Source: Moniliophthora roreri
Taxonomy: Eukaryota > Basidiomycota > Agaricomycetes > Agaricales > Marasmiaceae
Assembly (NCBI GenBank): GCA_001466705.2
Contig: LATX02000182.1
Span: 1-64,000, forward strand
DNA length: 64,000 bases
Direction of reading: 5' to 3'
Within the stretch, counting starts at the first letter, position 1. The number at the start of each line of letters is the position of its first letter. A program made the position numbers and the translations under genes. This document shows positions 44,722-54,560 of this stretch, one piece after another. The notes beneath the pieces were generated by a model that saw only the letters and a program-made list of their open reading frames with translations, did no database searches and was not told the origin of the DNA.

Positions 44722-45522
44722 TGTTACAAACTCTATAGACTATGTCATACTCTTATACTTTGTTCCTTTTCTGTGTTACAGTTCTATTCATTTGCTGATA
44801 TTCTATAATATTCCATATGCTTCCCCTTGAGTCTATCAGATATATACATCTTTCCAGCCCTCTTTTTTATCTACCTCTGTACTTGTACCAAGATCTCTTT
44901 TTCACATGATTCCAAGCTCATTGAACATTTACTTAACTAGCTTTACTTACTAGTTTAGTATGAGTCTCAATATATATGTATTTAAGCAGACAAACCAGCA
45001 CTCAAGTATTAGCAGCAGAAATCCTTTGTACAAGCAACAAATGCTTGTGGAGAGGCAACAGATGCCTTTAGTGCAGTGGTAGCAGTTGATCACAGAGATT
45101 AGACAGCAAGGTGAGAGAGAGGAACTGAACTGATGATTGCAGTGTCTGCTGACTGCTTAAGTACATGGGGGTAACAAAGTAAGAGATATAATGAGTAAGT
45201 AGAAAGGGAAGAAGAAATGGAGATGTATCATGTGGTGTTTTGTATGCATCTGTCAATGGTAACTGGGTGGTCCATATGTGCAAGTTGATGGTAGAGAGGA
45301 TAGCTGATTTTGTGAGTAATAAAACAAAGTATAACATATGTACAATGAAAGGTAGAATACAAACCTCTGACAACACTCAAGCTCTTCAGCTTGACCTGGT
45401 TAAATCAACCTTGTCTTCAACTCAGAACTCTGAACAAGCTCTCAAACTTGATCTTGACAACTAGTCACTTGAGATGATCTCTCTTGTGGTTGGTTTGACA
45501 TTTGGACAAGTAACATAATACA
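44722..45522 (+). repeat. LTR of element E, carrying a 367-bp insertion
   Basis: TGTTACAAAC at 44722 after GAAGGGTAA, end GTAACATAATACA. TATTTAAG at 44979, AGCTTGACCT at 45388. Without the insertion (45007-45373 plus one 8-bp duplication) the spacing is exactly 34 nt, as in the other LTRs. Confidence 0.85.
44999..45381. mobile_element. Small insertion with 8-bp target duplication in the LTR promoter
   Basis: CACTCAAG at 44999-45006 and 45374-45381 flank 367 bp without clear terminal inverted repeats (starts TATTAGCAGC, ends CTCTGACAA). The 8-bp duplication suggests a hAT-like origin. Confidence 0.6.
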
Positions 45523-45615
45523 GGTTGTTGAAATATACAATCATTGATTCACTCAAATGATGACAGAGTCATCAGACAATGTTTTCTTACTAGTATACTT
45601 CCTTCATTCTAGTGA

Positions 45616-46232
45616 GTGTCTTCTGTACAATCAAGTTGCTTATCTGATATTGTTATTCTAGTTTTTCACATTCATGGTGGTTTGTGGCTTACTATGCCAC
45701 TGTTAAAGGATAGCAAGACTCTTATGCCCAAAGAGTATCTGTCTCTGTTGGCAACACTTGTTTGGTCTGCTCTTCAACTTCTCAAGAGTGAACAAAAGTG
45801 TTATAACAAGAGTGGAAAGGTTGAGGCAGACAGGCCAGTAGACCAAATCATCTGCTATGCCTACTTTCTCCCTTCTTTCTATTATAGTACCTTAGAGAGC
45901 AAGCTGCTTCTGTATTGGGAGTCAATTGCTAATGATTCAAATGCAGATCAGCTTGCAGTGAGCTTTTTTTAACATACTTTCTTCTATCCTTTTCTCACAT
46001 GTAACCACTCTAGTGACTCACAATTAAAATCTTTTCAATCTCTCCATCTGAGATCTGTGATAAGTGGACAGCATCTTGATTGGAATGGTTTAATACAATG
46101 TATCATAGCTCAATGCTTCCCAACTGTCTCATTAATTGTGTTTGCCTCTATGATTACTATGTCTATGGGTTCAAGAAGGGAGATTACAAGCACATTCCAC
46201 ATGTCCAGCTTTCTGAGGTCAGATATACTAGG
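45616..46232 (+). pseudogene. Unrecognised gene, 5' part
   Basis: A 118-codon frame (PLLKDSKTLMPKEYLSLLAT, VEADRPVDQIICYAYFLP, ESKLLLYWESIANDSNADQL) reaches a GTGAGC donor at about 45957; a 63-nt intron ending CACTCTAG would follow. A second frame (CLYDYYVYGFKKGDYKHIPH, VQLSEVRYTR) is cut at 46232 by a solo LTR and continues after it (SSCHFSALRLADLLNEDVSP). The exact exon chain is not resolved. No known domain. Confidence 0.4.
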
Positions 46233-46741
46233 TGTTACAAACTTCCACATCAATTTTTCTTCTCTTTTCTCTAACAGACGCTGTACTTGTATCTTTAACA
46301 CCAGTCAACATATGCTTTTCATTAACATCTGGACACTTTCACATCCCTAGCTCCCTTTTCTAGTATATCTAATCAATTTCTATCTCTTTCTATCTCTTTC
46401 TATTTACAATGTCATAATAACCTCATTTTCCTTCTCTTAGTTTCTGTCAAGTTCTCTTTTCTTAGTCATCTTTATTCCATTGAGTTCTAAGACATTCTGG
46501 CTAGTACAAACACATAGATACAAATGATGTATAAAGGTAGATAATACCTGGGTCACAGCTCCTCAGCTTGACCTGGTTAATCAACTTGTGTCCAAAGCAA
46601 CATCTGAACTTCAGACGACTAGCAGAAGGTGTAACCTACTGTTGTGTTGTTGAACTCAAACTTGAACCTTAATACTTGACGTCACTTCGCTTAGTGGTGT
46701 TGAGTGAGTTGTCGTTGCTGCGCAAGTAATGTAACACTAGG
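46228..46741 (+). repeat. Solo LTR (A/B/CD family)
   Basis: 504 bp (46233-46736) between CTAGG duplications (46228-46232, 46737-46741). TATAAAG at 46530 and AGCTTGACCT at 46565. No primer-binding site follows, as expected for a solo LTR. Confidence 0.93.
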
Positions 46742-46829
46742 TCATCATGCCACTTCTCAGCACTGAGGCTTGCAGACTTGCTCAATGAGGATGTATCACC
46801 TACTGACTCCAATCATCTGCAAAAATGAC
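46742..46829 (+). pseudogene. Continuation of the unrecognised gene after the solo LTR
   Basis: In frame with 46080-46232 when the LTR and one duplication are removed: SSCHFSALRLADLLNEDVSP to a TGA at about 46827. Confidence 0.4.
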
Positions 46830-46837
46830 AAGAGGAC

Positions 46838-47795
46838 ATCACCAGATATAGGGGTTCATATACTCATAGAACCAGTTCCTACAGGTTTCTGTGGGTTCAA
46901 CCTGGTTTCTGTAGGCTAGAGTAAGGGTATAACTCACCAAAATCCAGCATGACCATTATCAGAGTATGTAACCAGGACATAACTGGGACATAACCCTCTG
47001 TAACTTGATGTGTCCAGCTTTGGTAGTTCATGTTCCACTACAATCTGCCATACTAAGTACTAGTAAATGTAAAAGTCAGTTTGAGGTGACTTTAAAACTT
47101 GTGTGCCTTAGTGATGCCTTATTGACTAGTAACAACATAGGCAGTGAGCTGAAGCCAGAACACAGTGTTTTGCCATTGAGCCAGGGAAGCATCATGTGTG
47201 AGAATGGTCCAGGTGCTTAGGGTTTAAATTCCAATGTCTGTCCAAATTTCAAACTCCGCTCCTTTCCTTCTAACCACTACTATTGTCATGTCATCCTAGC
47301 TCTCCCCTATCGTAGCTCCCCTCATATTGGCCCTCAGATCAGTCTATTGACCTTCAATCATGTGCTCCATAGGTCAGTGTATCAATATACTCTGTGTGTT
47401 TCCTTGTAACTCACTGACAATACCTTTATCCCAGATGCTCTAGTGAGGATGGGTGCCATGGCAACTGCTTATCACTGGTCTCAAGAAGTTGATCAGTGTA
47501 TGCAAGCAGAATTATCATGTGGGACATATGGGTAGCAGATGGTTTCAAGGTATGTTTCCTATTTTATATATTCCAATGTTCACTTATTTATATGCTGACA
47601 GCTTTCAGGCAATTAGATTCATGCCTGAATATGGGTTCAAACCTCAAGCACCTACACACATCAGTAGTCTCAATGTCCTTACATGAGTGACAGTACATCT
47701 CACATCTTTCACTTCACTTCTGTCTCAAGGCTGCTGCATTAAAGGTTCGTCTCACATTCTGTTTCTTATCTACTATCTCCTCACCCACCAACTGT
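46838..47795 (+). repeat. Non-coding segment, left copy of a duplication around an N
   Basis: Starts ATCACCAGATATAGGGG and ends CACCCACCAACTGT at the N at 47796. Identical to 47797-48754. The small ORFs inside (47005-47220, 47453-47686) appear twice for this reason. No recognised gene. Confidence 0.7.
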
Positions 47796-47796
47796 N

Positions 47797-48754
47797 ATCA
47801 CCAGATATAGGGGTTCATATACTCATAGAACCAGTTCCTACAGGTTTCTGTGGGTTCAACCTGGTTTCTGTAGGCTAGAGTAAGGGTATAACTCACCAAA
47901 ATCCAGCATGACCATTATCAGAGTATGTAACCAGGACATAACTGGGACATAACCCTCTGTAACTTGATGTGTCCAGCTTTGGTAGTTCATGTTCCACTAC
48001 AATCTGCCATACTAAGTACTAGTAAATGTAAAAGTCAGTTTGAGGTGACTTTAAAACTTGTGTGCCTTAGTGATGCCTTATTGACTAGTAACAACATAGG
48101 CAGTGAGCTGAAGCCAGAACACAGTGTTTTGCCATTGAGCCAGGGAAGCATCATGTGTGAGAATGGTCCAGGTGCTTAGGGTTTAAATTCCAATGTCTGT
48201 CCAAATTTCAAACTCCGCTCCTTTCCTTCTAACCACTACTATTGTCATGTCATCCTAGCTCTCCCCTATCGTAGCTCCCCTCATATTGGCCCTCAGATCA
48301 GTCTATTGACCTTCAATCATGTGCTCCATAGGTCAGTGTATCAATATACTCTGTGTGTTTCCTTGTAACTCACTGACAATACCTTTATCCCAGATGCTCT
48401 AGTGAGGATGGGTGCCATGGCAACTGCTTATCACTGGTCTCAAGAAGTTGATCAGTGTATGCAAGCAGAATTATCATGTGGGACATATGGGTAGCAGATG
48501 GTTTCAAGGTATGTTTCCTATTTTATATATTCCAATGTTCACTTATTTATATGCTGACAGCTTTCAGGCAATTAGATTCATGCCTGAATATGGGTTCAAA
48601 CCTCAAGCACCTACACACATCAGTAGTCTCAATGTCCTTACATGAGTGACAGTACATCTCACATCTTTCACTTCACTTCTGTCTCAAGGCTGCTGCATTA
48701 AAGGTTCGTCTCACATTCTGTTTCTTATCTACTATCTCCTCACCCACCAACTGT
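47797..48754 (+). repeat. Right copy of the same segment
   Basis: Repeats 46838-47795 and then runs on as ATCCTAGCTG. Probably unmerged contig overlap. Confidence 0.7.
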
Positions 48755-50445
48755 ATCCTAGCTGTATGTGTCAATACTGTCAGTACTCACTGGCATAGTG
48801 AGTACATATCACATAGCACCCTTCATGACATGTCTAACTCACCTTGTAGGATACTGACACTATTGATCAGATGTCTCAATGCATGTCTCAACTCTTACTT
48901 ATCCAGTCTGTGTCTCCACTTCACTATGTTATTATATACTCAACTATAGTGCATTCAGGACTACTGAAAGATGTCTTGGAGTTGTGTTTCCATGCAGTAA
49001 GTCTGATATACACTTGCCTTGTTCCCACTTGCTGATGAACCTTCTTAGTGCTCACATGGGTCTCATATGGATGGACAACAGAGTCCTGCAGCTCAGATTA
49101 GTGCAGTCAGTACCTTGTATGTCATTAGAATGCCAATAGTGTAAAAATTTATACATAACCTATAGAACCGATTCGCTGTGTTTTGCTTGAACACCATCAA
49201 ACTAGATATGTATAACTAATATTAATCATGTACCCTGTAGTTCAGTATACCCTTGGAGACTAGACATAAACACCAAAATCCAACATGAACCCTGCTAACT
49301 AGTTAAAAACCCCTGAAATTGATTATAGACTCTGATAACCTGACATATCTGAGTTATGTCAGCAACATATCCAGGTTATGCTGGGTTATAGTAGTTTATG
49401 ACAAGTTTCGGAGAGTTACACATCTCCCACATCAACAATACAACCCTGGTACAACCTCCAGGACTGGTTACAATGATTCTTAGTGTATTATAGCCAGTTG
49501 CTGGGGGTGGTATCAGGTAGCAGGGGGGAACAACCATCAGCCATTTTTTCAGATGATATTGACACTATTGAGGAGGCTCTTTTCAATCATCCAGATCCCT
49601 TCAACCTCAATGAGGTTAATCATGCTAATGCCAAGTTGGGCAAGAACATTGTGTTAGTCATTTCTTGGTCTTCTGTTGTGTTTAATGTAGGTGTCCATGT
49701 TAAATTGGACAGCCCAGCACTTGCTACTCTCATTCAGCCTATTCTGGGAGCTGCAACTCATAGTGTGATACCTGCACCTTCAGCAACTAGCAATGACACA
49801 AATATAGGCTCACCAGATCACTGGGACATTGATAGCTACATATAAATCAATTATTTACATGGTTTGAGTTTTTAATATGTCATTAATTTATTATTTACAT
49901 GTTATTTACTCTTTGGTTTAAAAACATTATTAACTACTGTTTGTTATTTGACCAAGTGCCAGAATATTAATTACATTTTTAACAACCCAGAAAAAATTAC
50001 TTACACAGCTCTATTTGCCAATATATGACTATCACAAAATACAACCTTTGACCTATGTGTAACTTCTCATGCCTGACAACAAGGATGTTAGATGGCATGT
50101 TCAAAACAAGCCCCTAGTAGCAGGCCCCACTGGAACAGCCCTACCCTCAATTATATTTCTACACTTCACCCTGCACAATCCATATGCCTTACTAATTCAT
50201 ACATGGTCTTTAAGCACACAAGTGAAGCAGCAGTAGGCTGTGACTCACCAACCATGAATATTATTTTTTAGCCTGGCAAGCTGTCTTTACTCACACAGAA
50301 GATAAGTCATTCTGTGTATAGTAAAGCCTGGTACCCAGGACAGAGGGAACCGTTGTGCTCAGCTAATTTCAAACTCCACCCAGAGAGCCTCTTTTCTTAT
50401 TGATTACAGTAATGCATTAACTAGAATAGTCGTACGAAAGGAGAC
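48755..50445. other. No recognised gene
   Basis: Low-complexity, CpG-poor DNA. The one notable frame is 49483-49845 (120 codons; FNHPDPFNLNEVNHANAKLG, PALATLIQPILGAATHSVIP), hydrophilic to neutral, without homology I recognise; it could be an exon of a decayed gene. Part of 49150-49470 resembles 46880-47010 (CCAAAATCCAGCATGA-type motifs). Confidence 0.4.
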
Positions 50446-51540
50446 ATGAAGTTATGTTTAACGATTTTTTGTGTTCTTTTTCCATGCATCCCAAACTCAT
50501 ATACCAAGGAAATGTTCAACAATCACTCAGACAAGGACACAAGCCTAACCTCCAACCAATCGGGCCCCTCTGCAACTGCTTCGTACACACCAGCTCCTCA
50601 GCCCATATCCTATCATCACCCTTTAACTTATTTCAGCCCGAGCGCGATGCTATTCCGGAACAGAAAGCCCTCGCGGCCTTCTTTCCGAAGAATCTGCTAT
50701 ACGGTGAACGAAAAATCAACAAACGCCCAACGCGACCTGATGCATGACGCAAGAGCGGCATGAGCACGGCAAGCGTCGGACTGTGAAATTAAGCGAGCAC
50801 GACGGTTCCCCGTCCCGGGTGCCAGGCTAGTTCATGGACATAGGTCCATCGGTCACTCAAACGCTTCCTTCTGCCAACTATCACCTTTCGTTCTAACAGA
50901 CCTCACGCTTCATTGGTCTTTCAGTTTCTAGCCTGATATGATGGAGTTTCTATGGTGTGTTTCATCCACTTGCCTTTGTCTTTTTTTCTCAGCTTTGGAT
51001 TGGCTTTTGATAGCAGGCATCATCATGGTTGATCTGCTACTACGCTCTTGGGAGTCCATCCTTTGGACTCGAAGATTGGGGGGACCTGGTCATTTTGAGG
51101 TTTCGCTTGTGCCGGTGCATTATTCACTCTCACTCTGCTGAAATTTCTGCTAGCTAACGTTCTTTCTGGCATTCCAGAAATATGCTACAGGATCGCAACC
51201 TGCCAATGTCAAACTTTGCAAAGCGGAATCCTTTGTCCTTTAAACGTTGCAACCAGTATCCTCGAGATATTCGTGTGCTTGCGGCATGCGTTTCAGCTTC
51301 GGTCCCTGTGAAGACATACTCAAAGCACCCGTATACATTTACCTGGAGAAATGTGGTAGATGTGTGTGGATCTTCCACCGGTTGTCATCGCTACTAGCTA
51401 TGACTAACAGACCACTACCTTTCGCTAGCCCCTCGGCGTTAGTGCTGCCGCCACCATCTACGATCATTACTCGCCACACCCAACGCAGCTAGGCTCGCTC
51501 TCGCCATCGTGAACACTCACCCATGTTGGAACAGGGGCGT
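50446..51540. other. Start of CpG-rich host-like island, unassigned
   Basis: Base composition changes sharply from about 50640. A 105-codon frame at 50446-50763 and a minus frame at 51154-51378 are unsupported. Blocks at about 50835-50900, 51290-51350 and 51505-51520 are echoed at about 52430-52500, 53070-53130 and 53345-53360, which suggests an old degenerate tandem duplication. Confidence 0.4.
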
Positions 51541-51595
51541 CTATTTGCCCGTGGGCTCAGGATCTGAATTTTGGCGAGGACAAGGGAGAAGGAGA

Positions 51596-52012
51596 ATGGC
51601 TCGGGGAGATAGGGATGAACAAAACGCAGTACTGTTGAAGGTGTGTGCTTCCTCACTTCTCGGACCGTCATAACTTTCTTATCCCATTTCTGATCATAGA
51701 AGGAAATCACACATGCGTATGCTGTCTATGGAAGTTCGCCTTTCGTGTACTACCGGCTTACCTACCTAGCCTTCGCTCGTCACCACCCCGGTATGTCTTC
51801 ATTCCCATCTTCGCCCATTCTCATTCCGGAACTGACCTTTGCTTGCAGATGCCTTTTGGCCTGTCATATTCGGAACTACACCCAATTCCCGTACTGGAAG
51901 CCCATGGAAACGGGTGGAATGGCGTCGAACAATCCTGAGACCCGATGACGTGGTGCTGGCTTGGTGCGGGCAGGAAGAACGAACGCTGGAAGTCGAGAGG
52001 TGCATGGCCTAG
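51596..52012 (+). CDS. Small three-exon gene, hypothetical protein (99 aa)
   Basis: Exon 1 51596-51640 (MARGDRDEQNAVLLK), intron 51641-51699 (GTGTGT...CATAG, 59 nt), exon 2 51700-51790 (KEITHAYAVYGSSPFVYYRL), intron 51791-51848 (GTATGT...TTGCAG, 58 nt), exon 3 51849-52012 (DAFWPVIFGTTPNSRTG to EERTLEVERCMA, stop TAG). The spliced length is exactly 300 nt, with a phase-1 junction forming GAT. Aromatic-rich middle, basic and Trp-rich C-terminal half. No signal peptide or membrane segment. Family not recognised. It is the most credible intact host-type gene in the window, though short. Confidence 0.55.
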
Positions 52013-52634
52013 TACGATCCCATGCCTGTTTTCGTGGTCAGCAGTGGCAACGGCAACGGCAGCTCGCACGCGTCGTCCATTATCAATACACCAAGGTCAT
52101 CGCTGTTACTCCTCCGTCAGCACCCCAACTGTCGACGACAAATTCTCCATTACCAATTCATCCCATTTCCGTATTGGCATCGTTCCTCCACGCCTCTTTC
52201 TCTCTCTCGTCATTCCCGGCATCCGAAACGCACCAGTGGTTGTCCAGTCGGCAGACTTGTATTTGATTGGGTGCGAATTTAATACAGAGGCTATCCGATT
52301 CAAGGAGCGCGAGAACCTTTCAACGGTTGACCTGAGCGACGATTCAGCTACACCATGGAACGCTAGAGAAGGCTGAGCCTCTTTGGCACTATCTAATGAG
52401 GCGTCCACGTGGACTCGAAACGGAATCGGCGGACATAGGTCCATCACTCCAATGCTGCATTCGCCTTCTTCCCGCCAACTACCACCTAATGTTCAACCTC
52501 GTGCTTATCTACCTTTCCTTTCCCGATTCCTCTTCCACGACCATGGTGTCGACAACTGAAGCACTCGTCAAGTTATGACGACCGTGACTGCGCATAGCAA
52601 ACCCAATCCCGACCGCAATTTCCTTTTGCCTTCT

Positions 52635-53132
52635 TCATTCACGAAGCGCGGTCAATTTGTCTGTTGGATATGGCTGGTTCTTCTTTGGTACGTTTCGTCG
52701 ATTACTCTCCCTGTTTCCAGCTGCTAATCGACTTTGAATGGCAGACATCGTGATCTCAACCGGGAACACTTTTGGACCTTTTCTGGACGACTTGGAGCTA
52801 TTGAGAAGATTTTGGAAGAAGACAGTCTTTGGCGACGCTTTGTGGCAGTTTTGAGATACATGGCGGATGCGTGCGTTGTCCAGTTCCACTCCGCCAAAGT
52901 TTTTGGCAAGCTGATACTGATTCTTCGAGCAGGTTACTACATTCTGAATCTCGGATCCATCCTTCTTCAAAGTCAAATCGATGGAACCAGTGCTATGACC
53001 ATCGTCGTTACCATTCTCAAAATCCGCGTTATACACCACTACCTCGCACGTTTGCGTTCTGGTTTCGATCTTCATGAAGACATATTTGAAGCACTGGGAA
53101 ACTTGACGATTTATATGTATCTACCTCGGTGA
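52635..53132. other. Ambiguous coding region in the host-like island
   Basis: Three overlapping readings compete. A plus frame at 52734-53132 (132 codons; HFWTFSGRLGAIEKILEE, FDLHEDIFEALGNL). A minus frame at 52635-53075 (146 codons; CEVVVYNADFENGNDDGH, SIDLTLKKDGSEIQNVV). A spliced plus reading with a 55-nt intron, GTACGT...TGGCAG with a GCTAATC branch-like site, ending at about 52852 (DIVISTGNTFGPFLDDLELL). I cannot decide among them; no family recognised. 52013-52634 shows nothing firm. Confidence 0.35.
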
Positions 53133-53378
53133 CGTTCATGTGAGTCCACTCCAACTTTTTCGCGTTCCTTATAACCTGATGACACTCCTCGTAGGTCTTC
53201 CCCGGTTATTTGCGCTACCAGCGACATGCCTGACAGACCCCCACGGCTACTACATTACTGGTACTCCCCTAGCGGTAATGGTCCTCGTTTCAATGACCGC
53301 TACTCGTAGACATCGTTCGCCATGACCATTACGGCTAGGGTCATTCTCGCCGTCGTGAACACTTCTCGTACAGGAGCA

Positions 53379-54122
53379 CATCAGCGAAATGGACACCTAA
53401 ATATATTGGAATAAAATGAGTGAAATACATTATAATGGCCAAAATACATTATAATCATTATGGTGTATTTTAATGTAATATAATTGTTGTTCCTTTATTT
53501 TAATGGATTAAAATGAAGCAAAATGGTTATAATGTATTCTGGCTATTATAATGTATTTCAGCCATTATAATGCATTGGCCCCACCTGGGGGTCGGGGACA
53601 AAATGAAATAATATTTATTTGTTGCAACCTCCATGAGTCGAACCATCGACCTCAAGGTGGATTAGTCAGCAATCCTTGGCAGCCGCGGGGTGCTCAAGAC
53701 CACTATACCACAGTGCCATATACTTACCACCACACATAGTGCAATATATCCCCTTACTCAAAAGACCTATCTCCACCCCCTTGCTGTTTCTATTGATCAA
53801 ATCCCCAACCAAAAGCTTCCCTTCACTTTATAGAGTCCTCTCCCTGTCCTCTGGAAGGCATAAAAATGCACTGTTTTGATTGCCTCTGTTACAATCTATT
53901 TTACTACATTATAATAACTCTGTCTCATTTTATTGCATTTTAATGTACTATAATAATACCATCCCATTTTATTGTATTTTAATGGATTATAATAACACCA
54001 GTTTCATTTTAATGCATTTTAATGTATTGTAATAGCATTGCTTGATTTTAATCTATTACAATGGACTAAAATCAGCAAAATACATTATAATTTATTATAT
54101 TTAGGTGTCCATTTTGCTGATG
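53379..54122. mobile_element. Terminal-inverted-repeat element with internal tRNA-like unit
   Basis: About 28-bp inverted termini: CATCAGC then ATGGACACCTAAATATA at the left (53379-53407), its reverse complement at the right (54095-54122) with one or two differences. Inside, the left arm is rich in inverted ATTATAATGTATTT motifs that can fold on themselves; the right arm (about 53895-54090) has degenerate repeats of about 50 bp (CATTTTATTGCATTTTAATG type). A tRNA-like Pol III unit lies between. No transposase, so non-autonomous. No clear target duplication seen. Confidence 0.65.
53626..53716 (-). repeat. tRNA-like Pol III unit inside the TIR element
   Basis: Minus strand: A-box TGGTATAGTGG (53710-53700), a perfect 5-bp stem GGATT/AATCC around a 7-nt loop GCTGACT, a short ACCT/AGGT hairpin like a class II variable arm, and B-box GGTTCGACTC (53644-53635). 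The T-stem does not pair and the D-to-anticodon interval is too long, so it is tRNA-derived, not a functional tRNA. Confidence 0.6.
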
Positions 54123-54559
54123 ATGACTACAATACAGCGAGACATATAATTAATATCTAAGGAATGCAAAGTCCTAGATAAGATCAAGAACAAATTATCA
54201 AAGGAGACAGGAACAGGAACAGTATGTTCCAGCCTTGGAAGCTTTGAAACCAGACATCAGCAGCTGTGTGGATGCTGGAAAAGAGAATGTGGAACAGATA
54301 GACTCATCTGTCCATCCAGACCCATCTAGAAAAGAGAAAAATCAAATATCTAAGAGTCCAGAACACCTGGAAAGCAGATACCTGTGTGGATATGATTGGA
54401 TACCCTAATGGCCAGACTCTGTGACATCCAAATATTCCCTCTTTTAGTATTTCAGTCACTCTTTTATTATTTCCTGAATTATTGGACATTATTTATATTT
54501 TCCTGTAGATATATTCCATGGACCGTATATAAGGAGAGCTAGATATTCATATATACTCA
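54123..54559 (+). repeat. X-family LTR, U3-like fragment
   Basis: Matches about 6870-7330 with divergence, ends at the N at 54560 near the TATATAAGG box. No gene. Confidence 0.6.
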
Positions 54560-54560
54560 N

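Noticed and set aside
51154..51378. Minus-strand 74-codon ORF in the host-like island
   Set aside because: No splice signals or recognisable protein features; likely a chance frame in CpG-rich DNA.
53626..53716. Functional tRNA-Ser(UGA)
   Set aside because: The anticodon-like loop fits, but acceptor and T-stems do not pair and the D-to-anticodon spacing is too long.
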